Numbered from the stretch's first letter, positions 9,491-21,088 are shown. The stretch: 64,000 bases of DNA from Photobacterium marinum (GCF_000331515.1 NZ_AMZO01000020.1:203946-267945), one strand, 5' to 3'. The notes: generated by a model not told the origin, from the sequence alone. Translations and numbers: made by a program.

Positions 9491-10705
9491 TTAGTGGTGT
9501 GCCCACTCGACTGTGTTCAGGTCAATACCTTCTTTGTACATATCCCACAATGGAGACATTTCACGCAATTTATCTACCGCACCGCGGATTTGAGAAACAG
9601 CGTAGTCTACTTCTTCTTCTGTCGTGAATCGACCGAAAGAGAAGCGAATTGAGCTGTGTGCCAGTTCATCGTCCAGACCCAGCGCACGCAGTACGTACGA
9701 AGGCTCCAGGCTTGCAGAAGTACATGCAGAACCGGAAGATACAGCCAGATCTTTAAGAGCCATCAGCAGTGATTCACCTTCAACGAAAGCAAAGCTGATG
9801 TTCAGGTTATTTGGCAGGCGCTGTTCCAGATCGCCATTGATGGTCATCGCTTCGATGCCCTCAAGGCCTTTCAGCATACGGTTACGTAGTGAAAGTGCAT
9901 GCTGGTAGTCCTGGTCCATTTCTTCTTTGGCAATGCGGAACGCTTCACCCATACCGACGATCTGGTGAGTAGCCAGTGTACCAGAACGGAAACCACGCTC
10001 ATGGCCGCCACCGTGCATCTGAGCTTCCAGGCGAATACGAGGCTTACGGCGAACGTAAAGCGCACCAATACCTTTAGGACCGTAAATTTTGTGTGCTGAC
10101 AGAGAAATCAGATCAATCTTCATTTCCTGAACATCGATTGGCAGCTTACCCGCTGACTGAGCAGCATCAACATGGAAAACCACTTTCTTTTCTCGGCACA
10201 TTTCACCGATAGCCGCGATGTCCTGGATCACACCGATTTCGTTGTTCACGTGCATGATAGAAACCAGAACAGTGTCTTCACGCATAGCATCGCGAAGCTT
10301 AGCCAGATCGATCAGGCCGTTTGCTTCCGGCTCCATGTAGGTCACTTCGTAACCTTCACGTTCTAGCTGACGGCATGGATCAAGAACCGCTTTGTGTTCT
10401 GTCTTACAGGTAATAACGTGCTTACCTTTTTTGCCGTAGAAGTGCGCAGCACCTTTAATAGCCAGGTTGTCAGATTCCGTTGCGCCTGACGTAAAGACGA
10501 TTTCACGAGGGTCTGCATTCAGCAGATCCGCGATTTGTTCACGTGCCGTATCGACTGCTTCCTCTGCCTGCCAACCAAAACGGTGAGAGCGCGATGCCGG
10601 GTTACCAAAAGTGCCATCCATAGTCAGGCATTGCATCATTTTTTCGGCAACACGGGGATCTACTGGGCAAGTAGCGGAATAATCAAAATATATTGGCAGT
10701 TTCAT
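9491..10705 (-). CDS. iscS: cysteine desulfurase IscS
   Basis: 404-residue PLP enzyme that takes sulfur from cysteine for Fe-S clusters, tRNA thiolation and other thio-cofactors. The PLP lysine lies in [12 protein letters not shown] (~206) and the catalytic persulfide cysteine in [14 protein letters not shown] (~328). Length equals E. coli IscS. It is preceded by iscR (30 bases) and followed by iscU. Confidence 0.98.
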   Translation of the reverse strand: MKLPIYFDYSATCPVDPRVAEKMMQCLTMDGTFGNPASRSHRFGWQAEEAVDTAREQIADLLNADPREIVFTSGATESDNLAIKGAAHFYGKKGKHVITCKTEHKAVLDPCRQLEREGYEVTYMEPEANGLIDLAKLRDAMREDTVLVSIMHVNNEIGVIQDIAAIGEMCREKKVVFHVDAAQSAGKLPIDVQEMKIDLISLSAHKIYGPKGIGALYVRRKPRIRLEAQMHGGGHERGFRSGTLATHQIVGMGEAFRIAKEEMDQDYQHALSLRNRMLKGLEGIEAMTINGDLEQRLPNNLNISFAFVEGESLLMALKDLAVSSGSACTSASLEPSYVLRALGLDDELAHSSIRFSFGRFTTEEEVDYAVSQIRGAVDKLREMSPLWDMYKEGIDLNTVEWAHH

Positions 10706-10735
10706 CTTCTTCTCCGAAACACGGACGTCTGGACT

Positions 10736-11242
10736 TTAGGAGCGAACATCGACACCTATAGTGGCGTTGTCGTGTGTTGTTTTATTTCCAAATGACGTTT
10801 TATTTAGTGTCTGATCCTGACGATCAGAAATTTCTTGTACGTCATTGTCTTGCATCAACTCACCAAGAGTGATGTTGTTTAAAAAGCCGCTGATACGGGA
10901 GCTCAGATCACGCCACAGTGTGTGTGTCAGACAACGTACGCCGCCCTGACAGTCACCTTTTCCATGACACTTGGTAGCATCAACCGATTCATCAACAGCC
11001 GCAATCACCATCCCAACCGCAATATCGTTCGCATCTTCACCCAAACGGTAACCACCGCCCGGGCCACGAACACTGGCTACCAAGCCAGCCTTACGCAGGC
11101 GGGAGAAAAGCTGTTCCAAATAAGACAGTGAAATACCCTGTCGCTCTGAAATATCAGCCAGAGGGACAGGACCATCTTGAGAATGCAGTGCCACATCCAA
11201 CATGGCCGTTACTGCGTATCTTCCTTTTGATGTCAATCTCAT
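10736..11242 (-). CDS. iscR: Fe-S cluster-sensing regulator IscR
   Basis: Rrf2-family winged-helix regulator of 168 residues. The [2Fe-2S] ligands Cys92, Cys98, Cys104 and His107 fall at the same positions as in E. coli ([17 protein letters not shown]), and the N-terminal DNA-binding domain begins [15 protein letters not shown]. Holo-IscR represses the isc operon through type 1 sites; two such sites are seen directly upstream (11285-11334), so autoregulation is expected. Confidence 0.97.
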   Translation of the reverse strand: MRLTSKGRYAVTAMLDVALHSQDGPVPLADISERQGISLSYLEQLFSRLRKAGLVASVRGPGGGYRLGEDANDIAVGMVIAAVDESVDATKCHGKGDCQGGVRCLTHTLWRDLSSRISGFLNNITLGELMQDNDVQEISDRQDQTLNKTSFGNKTTHDNATIGVDVRS

Positions 11243-11276
11243 AACACACCGCTACCCACTTACAATGTATGGAAGC

Positions 11277-11305
11277 AGTGTCGCATACCCGACTAAAACG
11301 GTCAA
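11277..11305 (-). promoter_or_regulatory. iscR operon promoter
   Basis: On the minus strand TTGACC (plus 11300-11305) is followed after 17 bases by a weak -10, GACACT (plus 11277-11282). The -35 hexamer lies inside the first IscR site, as expected for a repressed promoter. Confidence 0.65.
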
Positions 11306-11309
11306 GTAT
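11285..11309. promoter_or_regulatory. type 1 IscR-binding site A
   Basis: Matches the 25-base type 1 consensus ATASYYGACTRWWWYAGTCRRSTAT at 24 of 25 positions (read on the plus strand). It overlaps the iscR -35 element. Confidence 0.85.
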
Positions 11310-11334
11310 TTACCTGACTATTTTACTCGGACTT
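11310..11334. promoter_or_regulatory. type 1 IscR-binding site B (degenerate)
   Basis: Directly abuts site A and matches about 20 of 25 consensus positions. The left half (CCTGACTA) is good and the right half weak. A pair of sites is also the arrangement at the E. coli iscR promoter. Confidence 0.6.
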
Positions 11335-11355
11335 TTAACCATGTGGACTTTGTGT

Positions 11356-12087
11356 CTACTTATCGCGATTTTCTAGCGATTTTTCGACTGAGGATAAGAT
11401 ACCACGCAGAATATTCAGTTCTTGCTGTTCAGGCCGGGCTCGGGTAAATAGTCGACGAAGCTTCGCCATTACCATTCCCGGGTGATTCTTATTTATAAAT
11501 CGGGTCTGCCTGGTTACTTTTTCAAGGTGTTCATAGAACATTTCCAGCTCTTTAACGCGAGGGTATTCTTCCACCTTGTTATCACCGGCATGCTTTTGCT
11601 GCTCCAAAAAAGCCATGCGAACCTCATAACTGACGGTCTGAACCGCCATAGCCAGGTTCAATGAACTATATTCTGGGTTGGCAGGAATATACACATGGCA
11701 GTGACATTTTTGCAGCTCTTCATTGGTCAGGCCGGTACGCTCACGACCAAACAGAATTGCCACATTGTGACTACCCGCTTCTGCGATAGCCTTAATGCCA
11801 CACTCACGAGGATCAAGTTGAGGCCACTCCAGAGTACGAGAACGTGCACTGGAACCAACAACCAAGCCACAATCAGCAATCGCTTCATCCAGTGTTGCGA
11901 CAATTTTAGCGTTTTCAACTATGTCTGCAGCACCTGCTGCTAAGGCATAGGACTTCTCATCAATTTCACAGGCTGGATCGACCAATACCAGATTTGTCAG
12001 CCCCATCACTTTCATAGCCCGAGCTGCCGAGCCGATATTGCCCGGATGAGACGTTCCTACCAGAACAACACTGATTTTATCTAACAT
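11356..12087 (-). CDS. trmJ: tRNA (Cm/Um32) methyltransferase TrmJ
   Basis: 243-residue SPOUT methyltransferase that 2'-O-methylates nucleotide 32 in the anticodon loop. The N-terminus [24 protein letters not shown], the [15 protein letters not shown] loop and [22 protein letters not shown] form the knotted SAM-binding fold; a helical C-terminal extension is present. It lies upstream of iscR on the same strand, in the E. coli order, and divergent from suhB. Confidence 0.95.
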   Translation of the reverse strand: MLDKISVVLVGTSHPGNIGSAARAMKVMGLTNLVLVDPACEIDEKSYALAAGAADIVENAKIVATLDEAIADCGLVVGSSARSRTLEWPQLDPRECGIKAIAEAGSHNVAILFGRERTGLTNEELQKCHCHVYIPANPEYSSLNLAMAVQTVSYEVRMAFLEQQKHAGDNKVEEYPRVKELEMFYEHLEKVTRQTRFINKNHPGMVMAKLRRLFTRARPEQQELNILRGILSSVEKSLENRDK

Positions 12088-12235
12088 GTAGTAGCTATTT
12101 TCCGATGAATTCTTAAAGCGCTAGGATTTTATCACAGCCTCCTCAAAAAGGTAGGAAACATGTAAAAACATTATATGTATGACTATAAAATCGACCACGC
12201 CGAAAAAATAACCACTTCCTTTTTGCCCTAGCTCT

Positions 12236-12243
12236 GATATACT
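12236..12243 (+). promoter_or_regulatory. extended -10 promoter of suhB
   Basis: TGATATACT gives a TGn extension plus a TATACT -10, ~45 bases before the suhB ATG; no good -35 lies 17 bases upstream. Seen by eye only. Confidence 0.5.
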
Positions 12244-12286
12244 CGCCGCCGCTTTTTAGTTCTTTAACATCCGTTGGGAAGATCCT

Positions 12287-13087
12287 ATGCATCCGATGCT
12301 TAATATCGCCATTCGTGCTGTACGAAAGGCTGGTGACCATGTCATTAAATCTCTAGAAAAACCTCAAGCAATTGAAGTTGCTAACAAAGGTAATGATGTT
12401 GTTACCAACATCGATCATGAAGCAGAAGCTATCATTATCGAGACTATCCTTAAGTCTTACCCTGATCACTGCATTATTGCAGCTGAAAGCGGTAACAAAG
12501 AAGGTAAAGACAAAGAGTGTCAATGGATCATCGACCCACTGGATGGCACCAAAAACTTCGTTCGCGGTCTACCTCACTTCGCTATCTCTGTAGCCCTGCG
12601 CATGCGCGGCCGTACTGAGATTGCTGCGGTTTACGACCCGGCTCGTAACGAACTGTTCACTGCAACACGCGGCTCAGGCGCTCAGCTAAACAGCCAGCGT
12701 ATCCGTGCTTCTCAGCCACGTGACCTGACAGGTACAACTCTGGCTACAGCTCTTCCATTTGCTGCTAAACAGCACTCTGAAAGCTATATTAAGATCCTGA
12801 ACGCACTGTTTGTTGAGTGTGACGACATGCGCCAGTCTGGCTCTACTGCTCTGGATCTTTGCTACGTTGCTGCTGGCCGTGTAGACGGTGCATTCAAGCT
12901 AGGTCAGAAGCCTTGGGAAATTGCAGCTGGTGAACTGATCGCTCGTGAAGCTGGTGCTATCTGTACTGACTTTACCGGTAACACTAACTACATGGCTTCT
13001 GGCAACATCGTTGCTGGTAACGCTCGCGTAGTTAAACCAATGCTGGCGAAAATCCGTGAAAACGGTAGCGAAGCACTGACTAAGTAA
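12287..13087 (+). CDS. suhB: inositol-1-monophosphatase family protein SuhB
   Basis: 266-residue Mg-dependent phosphatase. Motif A is seen in WIIDPLDGTKNF and motif B in KPWEIAAGELIAREAGA. In E. coli SuhB is also a component of the rRNA antitermination complex, which probably explains its essential-like conservation. The coding sequence is rich in preferred codons, consistent with good expression. It is divergent from trmJ and followed by a terminator. Confidence 0.96.
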   Translation: MHPMLNIAIRAVRKAGDHVIKSLEKPQAIEVANKGNDVVTNIDHEAEAIIIETILKSYPDHCIIAAESGNKEGKDKECQWIIDPLDGTKNFVRGLPHFAISVALRMRGRTEIAAVYDPARNELFTATRGSGAQLNSQRIRASQPRDLTGTTLATALPFAAKQHSESYIKILNALFVECDDMRQSGSTALDLCYVAAGRVDGAFKLGQKPWEIAAGELIAREAGAICTDFTGNTNYMASGNIVAGNARVVKPMLAKIRENGSEALTK

Positions 13088-13110
13088 TCGCTGATTACTC
13101 TGCCAGAACA

Positions 13111-13145
13111 AAGCCCTGCCGGCTCAGCCAGCGGGGCTTTTTGTT
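13111..13145 (+). terminator. suhB terminator
   Basis: GC-rich hairpin AGCCC-TGC / GC-GGGGCT followed by TTTTTG, ~25 bases past the suhB stop. Confidence 0.85.
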
Positions 13146-13205
13146 ATCTATCGTTCTAATATTGCTTAAGCAATATCCCCTTCATGACGCCCTATGATAC
13201 TGTAT

Positions 13206-13220
13206 GTCTATTCAATAGAC
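13206..13220. repeat. palindrome upstream of the LRR lipoprotein gene
   Basis: GTCTATTCAATAGAC is a perfect 7-1-7 inverted repeat, 40 bases before the ATG. It could be an operator or an mRNA leader hairpin. Confidence 0.4.
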
Positions 13221-13260
13221 CGTCGTCTATGTCTCAACATTATCAATAGGTACCACAATA

Positions 13261-13950
13261 ATGCTTTCTGTAAAAAAGCGCGTTTTTCCCTTTTATGCAC
13301 TATTCACACTCTCAGCCATGCTGGTTGGCGGATGCAGCAAACACTATGAAACCGTAAAAGAAATCCCGTTTGCCGATGAAAACTTTCGTGCCTGTGTATT
13401 AAAAACAGGCGAAGTCTACCCGGAAGATATCGTCGAGTTGGACTGCCGGGACAGCAATATCCACTCAGCCAATGAAGTTCAGTACTTTGAAAACCTGCGC
13501 GAACTGACACTAAGTAGTAACGATCTGGAAGAGCTGGACCTGTCTAACAACCCGGAGCTTAGGGTGCTGAACCTTAGCAATAATGAACTACACACTCTGG
13601 ATTTGTCGGAAAACGAAATCATTCGAGAAGTACAGTTGAATAACAACGAGCTGGAAAGCATTGTACTTGGCGAACAAAGTAAGCTGGAAAAGCTGGATCT
13701 GAACTCTAACAATCTGGAAAAACTGAATGTCACAGAGCTGCCAAATCTGAAAGGCCTGTTCGTTGCGTACAATGAGCTGACTCAGCTGGATATCTCCAAA
13801 AACCCTAAGCTGGCAGAACTGAATGTAATGAAAAACCAACTGGAAAGCCTGGATCTTTCAAACAATAAAAGGCTGACAATGCTTCAGGAGAAAGGCAATA
13901 AAATGAACGGCGGTAAACAACGCCCGGCCAGCGAGTGGTCATCTCGCTAA
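13261..13950 (+). CDS. small leucine-rich-repeat lipoprotein
   Basis: 229 residues. A signal peptide ends in a lipobox-like VGGC (Cys ~25), so a lipid-anchored envelope protein is expected. Residues ~80-215 form consecutive leucine-rich repeats of about 20-22 residues with the LxLxxNxL pattern (LRELTLSSNDLEELDLSNN, LRVLNLSNNELHTLDLSEN, LAELNVMKNQLESLDLSNN). LRR solenoids usually bind proteins; no partner or pathway can be inferred. It stands alone, with its own upstream palindrome and a terminator shared with secF. Confidence 0.85.
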   Translation: MLSVKKRVFPFYALFTLSAMLVGGCSKHYETVKEIPFADENFRACVLKTGEVYPEDIVELDCRDSNIHSANEVQYFENLRELTLSSNDLEELDLSNNPELRVLNLSNNELHTLDLSENEIIREVQLNNNELESIVLGEQSKLEKLDLNSNNLEKLNVTELPNLKGLFVAYNELTQLDISKNPKLAELNVMKNQLESLDLSNNKRLTMLQEKGNKMNGGKQRPASEWSSR

Positions 13951-13969
13951 ATCACATAAAACAGAACAA

Positions 13970-14000
13970 AAAAAAACGGAGCCATGTGGCTCCGTTTTTT
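13970..14000. terminator. bidirectional terminator between the LRR gene and secF
   Basis: Perfect 8-bp stem ACGGAGCC / GGCTCCGT with loop ATGT, flanked by an A-run on the left and a T-run on the right, so it works for both converging genes. Confidence 0.93.
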
Positions 14001-14020
14001 ATTAAAGTTCTGATGCCGAC

Positions 14021-14968
14021 TTAAGGCATTGCATCGAACTCTTCACCTTCTTTGTCTACCTGCGGCGGCATCAGGTGCTCACGGGTAATACCCAGTTTCA
14101 GCGCCAGAGCAGAAGCCACGTAGATAGATGAGTAAGTACCAACAGTGATACCAATCAGCAATGCAGCAGCAAAGCCGTGGATCATACTACCGCCCTTCAG
14201 GAACAGGGCAATAACCACGAACAATGTGGTTGCAGACGTGATCAGGGTACGACTCAGAGTCTGAGTAATTGAGCTGTTCATGATCTCAGCCGGCTCACCC
14301 TTACGCATCTTACGGAAGTTTTCACGGATACGGTCGAATACAACGATGGTATCGTTGAGCGAGTAACCAACAACCGTCAGCAGGGCTGCCACAATCGTCA
14401 GGTCGATTTCGATCTGAGTGAACGAGAAGATACCGATTGTAATGATAACGTCGTGCGCCAGTGCCATAACCGCACCAGCAGCCAAACGCCACTCGAATCG
14501 AATCGATACGTACATCAGGATACAGATCAACGATACCAGAATTGCCAGACCACCAGCTTCAGCCAGTTCGTCACCCACATTCGGGCCAACAAACTCGATA
14601 CGACGCATTTCAACGTTCTGGCCGGTACCGACTTTCAGGGCGTCGATGATCTGGTTGCCCAGCTTCTCACCCTTCATGTCTTCACGTGGCTGCAGGCGAA
14701 CCATAACGTCACGTGCTGTACCGAAGTTCTGTACAATCGCATCACCAAAACCGGCCACTTCCAGTGACTCACGGATTTGTTTCAGATCAGCCGGCTGTTC
14801 AAAGCCCACTTCGATCAAAGTACCACCGGTAAAGTCCAGACCCCAGTTTAGTTTCTGAGTCGACACGGTAGCGATAGCCGCAACAATCATAATTGCCGAA
14901 AGCAGGAAAGCCCCTTTCGACCAACGCATAAAGTCGATCACTTTATCCGCTTTCAATATTTGAAACAT
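14021..14968 (-). CDS. secF: protein translocase subunit SecF
   Basis: 315-residue inner-membrane RND-type protein that works with SecD to pull exported proteins through SecYEG using the proton gradient. The conserved GLDFTGGTLIEV near the N-terminus, the periplasmic domain and the last five membrane helices (VGYSLNDTIVVFDRIRENF) are seen. AAGGAG precedes the ATG. It lies 12 bases after secD. Confidence 0.97.
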   Translation of the reverse strand: MFQILKADKVIDFMRWSKGAFLLSAIMIVAAIATVSTQKLNWGLDFTGGTLIEVGFEQPADLKQIRESLEVAGFGDAIVQNFGTARDVMVRLQPREDMKGEKLGNQIIDALKVGTGQNVEMRRIEFVGPNVGDELAEAGGLAILVSLICILMYVSIRFEWRLAAGAVMALAHDVIITIGIFSFTQIEIDLTIVAALLTVVGYSLNDTIVVFDRIRENFRKMRKGEPAEIMNSSITQTLSRTLITSATTLFVVIALFLKGGSMIHGFAAALLIGITVGTYSSIYVASALALKLGITREHLMPPQVDKEGEEFDAMP

Positions 14969-14980
14969 TTCAGCGTCTCC

Positions 14981-16834
14981 TTAGATCGACAGTTTATCTA
15001 CGCGCTTACCGCCGTAGATAAAGTTAACAACTGCACGGGTACCGACAATCGCAGTAAACATTGATGTCAGGATACCGATCGACAGCGTTACCGCGAAGCC
15101 TTTGATTGCGCCCGTACCCACCGCAAACAGGATGATTGCAGTGATCAGCGTAGTGATGTTGGCATCGGCAATGGTACTGAATGCGTTCGCGTAACCTTGC
15201 TGAATCGCATGCTGAGGACTGCGGCCCTCACGAAGCTCTTCACGGATACGCTCGAAGATCAGTACGTTGGCATCGACTGCCATACCTACCGTCAGTACGA
15301 TACCGGCAATACCCGGCAGGGTCATGGTTGCGCCAGGCACCATAGACATCACACCGATGATCAGAATCAGGTTCATACCCAGAGCCATATTGGCAATCAG
15401 GCCGAACTTACGGTAGTAAACCAGGGTAAACAACATTACCGCGATCATGCCCCAGATACAGGCCTGAATACCCATGTCGATATTCTGCTGCCCCATAGAA
15501 GGACCAATGGTACGTTCTTCAACGATTGAAATCGGAGCAATCAGCGCACCGGCACGCAGTAGCAGCGCCAGGTTGTGAGCTTCAGCCTGAGAGTCGATAC
15601 CGGTAATACGGAAGTTACGGCCCAGAGCTGTCTGAATCGTTGCCTGGTTAATCACTTCTTCGTGTTTTTCCAGGAGCACTTTACCGTTAGGATCGCGTTC
15701 GCCACTGTCTTTGTATTCAGTGAAGACCGTTGCCATCAACTTACCCACGTTGTTACGTGAGAAGGCTGTCATCTTGCTGCCGCCTTCGCTGTCCAGCGAG
15801 ATATTTACCTGCGGACGACCGTATTCATCGGCACTTGAGCTTGCATCTGTGATGTGAGCACCAGACAGGATCACACGCTTCTTCAGTACAACCGGACGCT
15901 GGTCACGAGTGAATTTCACTTCGCTGCCCGGTGGTACACGGCCAGAAGCCGCTGCTGCCAAGTCTGCAGCGCTGTCTACTTCACGGAATTCCAATGTTGC
16001 GGTTGCACCCAGAATTTCTTTCGCACGAGCTGTATCCTGAACACCCGGCAGCTCAACCACGATACGGTTGGCGCCCTGGCGCTGAACCAATGGCTCGGCA
16101 ACACCCAGTTCGTTAACACGGTTACGAAGGATGGTAATGTTCTGGTCTACCGCATAGTTGCGAATTTCTTTCAGACGAGCATCGGTAAACTGTGCAGACA
16201 GAATGAAGCGACCGTTGCTGTCATTGTCGGTAAACAGCATGTCCGGGTGAAGCTTAACAAGTGCAGCTTTAGCTTGTGACAACTGCTCGGCATTACGCAG
16301 GCGAACTTCAACGGTAGAATCCGTTTTGCTGATCGCACGGTAGCGGATTTTCGCCTCACGCAATTCAGTACGGAAAGTTTCTTCCTGCTGACCCAGAAGC
16401 TTGTCCATCGCGGCGTCCATATCAACTTCCATCAGGAAGTGCACACCACCACGCAGGTCAAGACCCAGTTTCATTGGTGTTGCGCCGATAGATTCCAGCC
16501 AGTCAGGAGTTGAAGCAGCCAGGTTAAGAGCAACAACGTAGTCGTCGCCAAGCTGTTCATTAAGAATATCGCGGGCACTGATTTGCGTATCAGTATCGTT
16601 AAAGCGGACCAGTACAGTACCGTTTTCGAAAGCGACAGATTTGTAAGAGATGTGATTTTGTTTTAAATCTTCGGTGACAGCATCCAGCGCAGCCATATCT
16701 ACCGAGGCGCCACGCGCCCCGGAGATTTGAATTGCCGGATCTTCACCGTAAACATTGGGAAGTGCGTAAAGCAAACCGATGATCAGTGCAAACACCACCA
16801 TCAGGTTCTTCCACAAAGGATAACGGTTTAACAC
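14981..16834 (-). CDS. secD: protein translocase subunit SecD
   Basis: 617-residue partner of SecF. It has an N-terminal membrane helix, a large periplasmic P1 domain starting around [16 protein letters not shown], and six C-terminal-half helices with [24 protein letters not shown], the conserved SecD/RND proton-path motif. Gene order tgt-yajC-secD-secF is the standard enterobacterial/vibrio arrangement. Confidence 0.97.
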   Translation of the reverse strand: MLNRYPLWKNLMVVFALIIGLLYALPNVYGEDPAIQISGARGASVDMAALDAVTEDLKQNHISYKSVAFENGTVLVRFNDTDTQISARDILNEQLGDDYVVALNLAASTPDWLESIGATPMKLGLDLRGGVHFLMEVDMDAAMDKLLGQQEETFRTELREAKIRYRAISKTDSTVEVRLRNAEQLSQAKAALVKLHPDMLFTDNDSNGRFILSAQFTDARLKEIRNYAVDQNITILRNRVNELGVAEPLVQRQGANRIVVELPGVQDTARAKEILGATATLEFREVDSAADLAAAASGRVPPGSEVKFTRDQRPVVLKKRVILSGAHITDASSSADEYGRPQVNISLDSEGGSKMTAFSRNNVGKLMATVFTEYKDSGERDPNGKVLLEKHEEVINQATIQTALGRNFRITGIDSQAEAHNLALLLRAGALIAPISIVEERTIGPSMGQQNIDMGIQACIWGMIAVMLFTLVYYRKFGLIANMALGMNLILIIGVMSMVPGATMTLPGIAGIVLTVGMAVDANVLIFERIREELREGRSPQHAIQQGYANAFSTIADANITTLITAIILFAVGTGAIKGFAVTLSIGILTSMFTAIVGTRAVVNFIYGGKRVDKLSI

Positions 16835-16859
16835 TGCTATGATCCTTCAGAGCAAATTT

Positions 16860-17192
16860 TTACAGAGATTTCATTGTGCCTTTAGGCAAAACAGCAGAAA
16901 CGAAATCTTTCTTGATAGTAACTTCATTAGTGTCATTCAGAGCGATCACAATGTAGTCGTTATCTTCAGAAATCTTAGAGATTTTACCAACCAGACCACC
17001 GTTAGTTAGCACTTCATCACCTTTTGACATCGAAGACATCAGGTTCTTGTGCTCTTTAACGCGTTTGGCCTGTGGACGATAAATCATGAAGTAAAAAATT
17101 ACAGCGAACAGGCCAAGCATGATGAAAAGCTGCATGCTGCCACCCTGTGGTGCGCCTTCAGCTGCTGCGTGTGCTTGAGAAATAAGACTCAT
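16860..17192 (-). CDS. yajC: preprotein translocase accessory subunit YajC
   Basis: 110-residue single-pass inner-membrane protein of the SecDF-YajC complex. The transmembrane segment LFIMLGLFAVIFYFMIYRPQ is followed by KGDEVLTNGGLVGKI, a conserved YajC motif. It lies between tgt and secD in one operon. Confidence 0.96.
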   Translation of the reverse strand: MSLISQAHAAAEGAPQGGSMQLFIMLGLFAVIFYFMIYRPQAKRVKEHKNLMSSMSKGDEVLTNGGLVGKISKISEDNDYIVIALNDTNEVTIKKDFVSAVLPKGTMKSL

Positions 17193-17208
17193 TTACTAAC
17201 GTCCTCGT

Positions 17209-18372
<1,164 letters not shown>

Positions 18373-18509
18373 TTACACTCAGTACAAAAGGCCAGTTGCC
18401 TGATGTACGCTTTTCTCGCCACGCTTAACAAGCCTAGCGGAAGAAACTCAAACTGTGGCATAACGTATTTCGTTCATACCACTTTTTTATCTGTACTATA
18501 AAGCCGACA

Positions 18510-18538
18510 AAGGCTGCAATTTTAACAAAAGCAGCCTT
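18510..18538 (-). terminator. hairpin between queA and tgt
   Basis: Perfect 8-bp inverted repeat AAGGCTGC / GCAGCCTT with a 13-base loop, 30 bases after queA; the following T-run is weak (TTTGTC), so this may only reduce readthrough into tgt. Confidence 0.5.
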
Positions 18539-18570
18539 AAGAGACACTGACTTAGCAATCTAAGTTCAAT

Positions 18571-19623
18571 TTACTTCGTTTTGCGGGTAACAAACATCGA
18601 ATCACCATAGCTGAAGAAGCGATATTTATTCTCTACCGCCTGACGATAGGCATTCATAGTGTGTTCGTAACCGGCAAAGGCACTGACCAGCATGATCAGT
18701 GTTGATTCCGGCAGGTGGAAGTTAGTTACCAGCACATCCACTAGCTGGAATTCATAGCCAGGGAAGATGAAGATATCGGTATCACCGAAGAACGGCTTCA
18801 GCTCAGTACCTTTTTTCACAGCATCCTGTGCAGCACTTTCCAGTGAACGAACCGACGTCGTACCTACTGCGATAACGCGGCCACCGCTGGATTTAGTTTC
18901 ATTAATCGCCGCAACTACTTCTTCTGGTACTTCAACATACTCAGCGTGCATGTGGTGATCTTCAATGCTGTCGACACGAACCGGCTGGAATGTACCGGCA
19001 CCAACGTGCAGGGTAACAAACGCAAACGAAGCGCCTTTAGCCTTAATCGCGGCCAGGATTTCTTCGTCGAAGTGCAGACCGGCAGTAGGAGCTGCAACCG
19101 CGCCTGGCTTAGCATTGTAGACTGTCTGGTAGCGCTCTTTGTCGGCATCTTCATCCGGACGGTCAATATAAGGAGGAAGCGGCATGTGGCCAACATCTTC
19201 CAGAATTTCCAGCACGGTTTTGTCACTGTTGAAGCGAATTTCAAACAGCGCATCATGACGAGCTACCATCTCTGCCTGATATTCATCATTTTCACCCAAC
19301 AGCAGCTCTGTGCCCGGCTTAGGTGATTTTGAACACCGAACGTGAGCCAGAATGCTCTTGTCATCCAGCATACGCTCTACAAGCACTTCTAATTTACCGC
19401 CTGAAGCCTTACGGCCAAAAATACGCGCTGGGATCACTCGGGTGTTGTTGAACACCAGCAGATCGCCAGGCTGAACCAGATCAAGAATGTCTTTAAAGCC
19501 TTTGTGCTGCACCTCACCGGTGTCACCGGTCAGCTGAAGCAAACGGCTGGCAGTACGCTCAGGTTGCGGATAACGAGCAATCAGCTCATCTGGAAGGTCA
19601 AAGTGGAAATCAGAAACTTGCAT
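18571..19623 (-). CDS. queA: S-adenosylmethionine:tRNA ribosyltransferase-isomerase QueA
   Basis: 350-residue enzyme that builds epoxyqueuosine on preQ1-modified tRNA by adding the ribosyl part of SAM. Conserved blocks are seen: [46 protein letters not shown] and [20 protein letters not shown]. Two adjacent ATG codons occur; the second (19623, MQVSDF) aligns with E. coli MRVTDF. It lies upstream of tgt. Confidence 0.97.
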   Translation of the reverse strand: MQVSDFHFDLPDELIARYPQPERTASRLLQLTGDTGEVQHKGFKDILDLVQPGDLLVFNNTRVIPARIFGRKASGGKLEVLVERMLDDKSILAHVRCSKSPKPGTELLLGENDEYQAEMVARHDALFEIRFNSDKTVLEILEDVGHMPLPPYIDRPDEDADKERYQTVYNAKPGAVAAPTAGLHFDEEILAAIKAKGASFAFVTLHVGAGTFQPVRVDSIEDHHMHAEYVEVPEEVVAAINETKSSGGRVIAVGTTSVRSLESAAQDAVKKGTELKPFFGDTDIFIFPGYEFQLVDVLVTNFHLPESTLIMLVSAFAGYEHTMNAYRQAVENKYRFFSYGDSMFVTRKTK

Positions 19624-19719
19624 CATTCGGGCCCTAAATTACAGCAGGCAGCTAGTATATGCTGCCTTACTGCAATATCAAGAAAAGATGGTTTCTGATT
19701 GATGAGGAAACGATAAGCA

Positions 19720-20871
19720 TCAGACGATAGATATAATACGCCGACGCCAATAACCAACAACTAGCAAACCCAGCATACCACCTCCACCGATATACCCCCC
19801 ATCTCCATCACCGGAGTTTGGCGTCACATTACCACCGGAGCCGAGCCCTTCTCCGGCATTGCTGTAATCACGGGTAAATGGATTCGATGCGAAAATCGAG
19901 GTTGGTTGAGTATTAACGGCCGCACCGACTTCCTGCTCAATCCAGCTTTGGTAGTTAGCAACTTCGGTGTAAACACCGGGCAAAATGCCAGCACACCCAT
20001 TACCAAAACTAACCAGGCCAACTAAGCGCAGCCCGAAATCACTATCACTGGAAGCCTGTGGGTCTTGCCAGACTAACGGCCCACCAGAATCCCCAAAACA
20101 ACTATCCCTTCCCAAAGTAGGGGAAACAGATCCGGCGCAAAGAAAAATCGGATAATCCAACGGACTCATATTAGAGCCCCACTGGGCATCGCAAGCGATA
20201 TCAGGTACGCCGGAAAGTACAGTTTGTCTCAATCGGGTACTGCCAGAGCTGGTATTATTCGGATCAGTCGCCCCCCATCCGGAAACCAGCAAGTTTGGTT
20301 CACGTTCAGAATTGGCAACCCAACCAAGATCAAACGCGTTATCAACTCGATTCTGCGTTGCGCTATCTGTCATTTTTATAGGTATTGCCGTACTCGGCAA
20401 AGATGTCGCCAGTTTCAGGATTGCGATGTCGTTAGCGAAACGGGCTGAATTGTAAGAAGGGTGAATCACAAACTCACTAACATCGATAGCATTGAAAGAA
20501 CTAAAACTGAACAGACTAACGCCCCCCGCCCAGACTTTGATATTTTGCGTCGTCACTGTATCTGAACCATTTCGCAAACAGTGTGCCGCGGTTAATACAA
20601 CATCCTGACTTATGACCACTCCACCACAAACAAAGGTACTCTGACCGCCGTTTCCATTAGGAAAAGTCATATTGAGATAGGCTTGCCAGGGGATCTCATT
20701 CGCAGACGAATCAATACCACCAATAATTTTCGGTGTCACACTACTTAACATCACATTAGAGGCATTTAACTGGCCTGAAGGGAGTTCATCCTCAGCAGCA
20801 GCGAAAGGAACCGCAAGGAAAGAGAACCATATTGATAATGAGAACAACAACCGAAACAGTAACTTACACAT
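19720..20871 (-). CDS. secreted trypsin-like serine protease with GlyGly-CTERM-type tail
   Basis: 383 residues from the ATG at 20871 (AGAGGG nine bases upstream; an in-frame ATG ten codons earlier lacks a site). It has a signal peptide, a propeptide and an activation site before IIGG (~49). The S1 catalytic triad is His97 (TAAHC), Asp148 (NDIAIL) and Ser262 (GDSGGP). Asp256 in RDSCFGDSGGP sits in the S1 pocket, so cleavage after Lys/Arg is expected. The C-terminus has a Gly-rich stretch, a short hydrophobic run and RRR, resembling the GlyGly-CTERM rhombosortase signal of Vibrio Ves proteases. Extracellular, probably type II-secreted. Confidence 0.88.
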   Translation of the reverse strand: MCKLLFRLLFSLSIWFSFLAVPFAAAEDELPSGQLNASNVMLSSVTPKIIGGIDSSANEIPWQAYLNMTFPNGNGGQSTFVCGGVVISQDVVLTAAHCLRNGSDTVTTQNIKVWAGGVSLFSFSSFNAIDVSEFVIHPSYNSARFANDIAILKLATSLPSTAIPIKMTDSATQNRVDNAFDLGWVANSEREPNLLVSGWGATDPNNTSSGSTRLRQTVLSGVPDIACDAQWGSNMSPLDYPIFLCAGSVSPTLGRDSCFGDSGGPLVWQDPQASSDSDFGLRLVGLVSFGNGCAGILPGVYTEVANYQSWIEQEVGAAVNTQPTSIFASNPFTRDYSNAGEGLGSGGNVTPNSGDGDGGYIGGGGMLGLLVVGYWRRRIISIV

Positions 20872-21088
20872 CAAGTCATACCCTCTGGGAATGTTGTACA
20901 TTGATTATACGACACATCCTCAGAATTAACCGGAAACAAACAAAAATGAAACAGAATAACAACTGGTAAAAATTTTGATTCCGGTCATATGTAGTCAGCG
21001 CAAGATTAGCTACATTCAAATTGCAGTGAGATGAAATAAGTGAGTGAACAATAAATGGATTAATTCAGCAGTCGCTACGGAGGTTTAT

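Noticed and set aside
15854..16279. 141-codon plus-strand frame
   Set aside because: Shadow of secD with no ribosome-binding site or recognisable domain.
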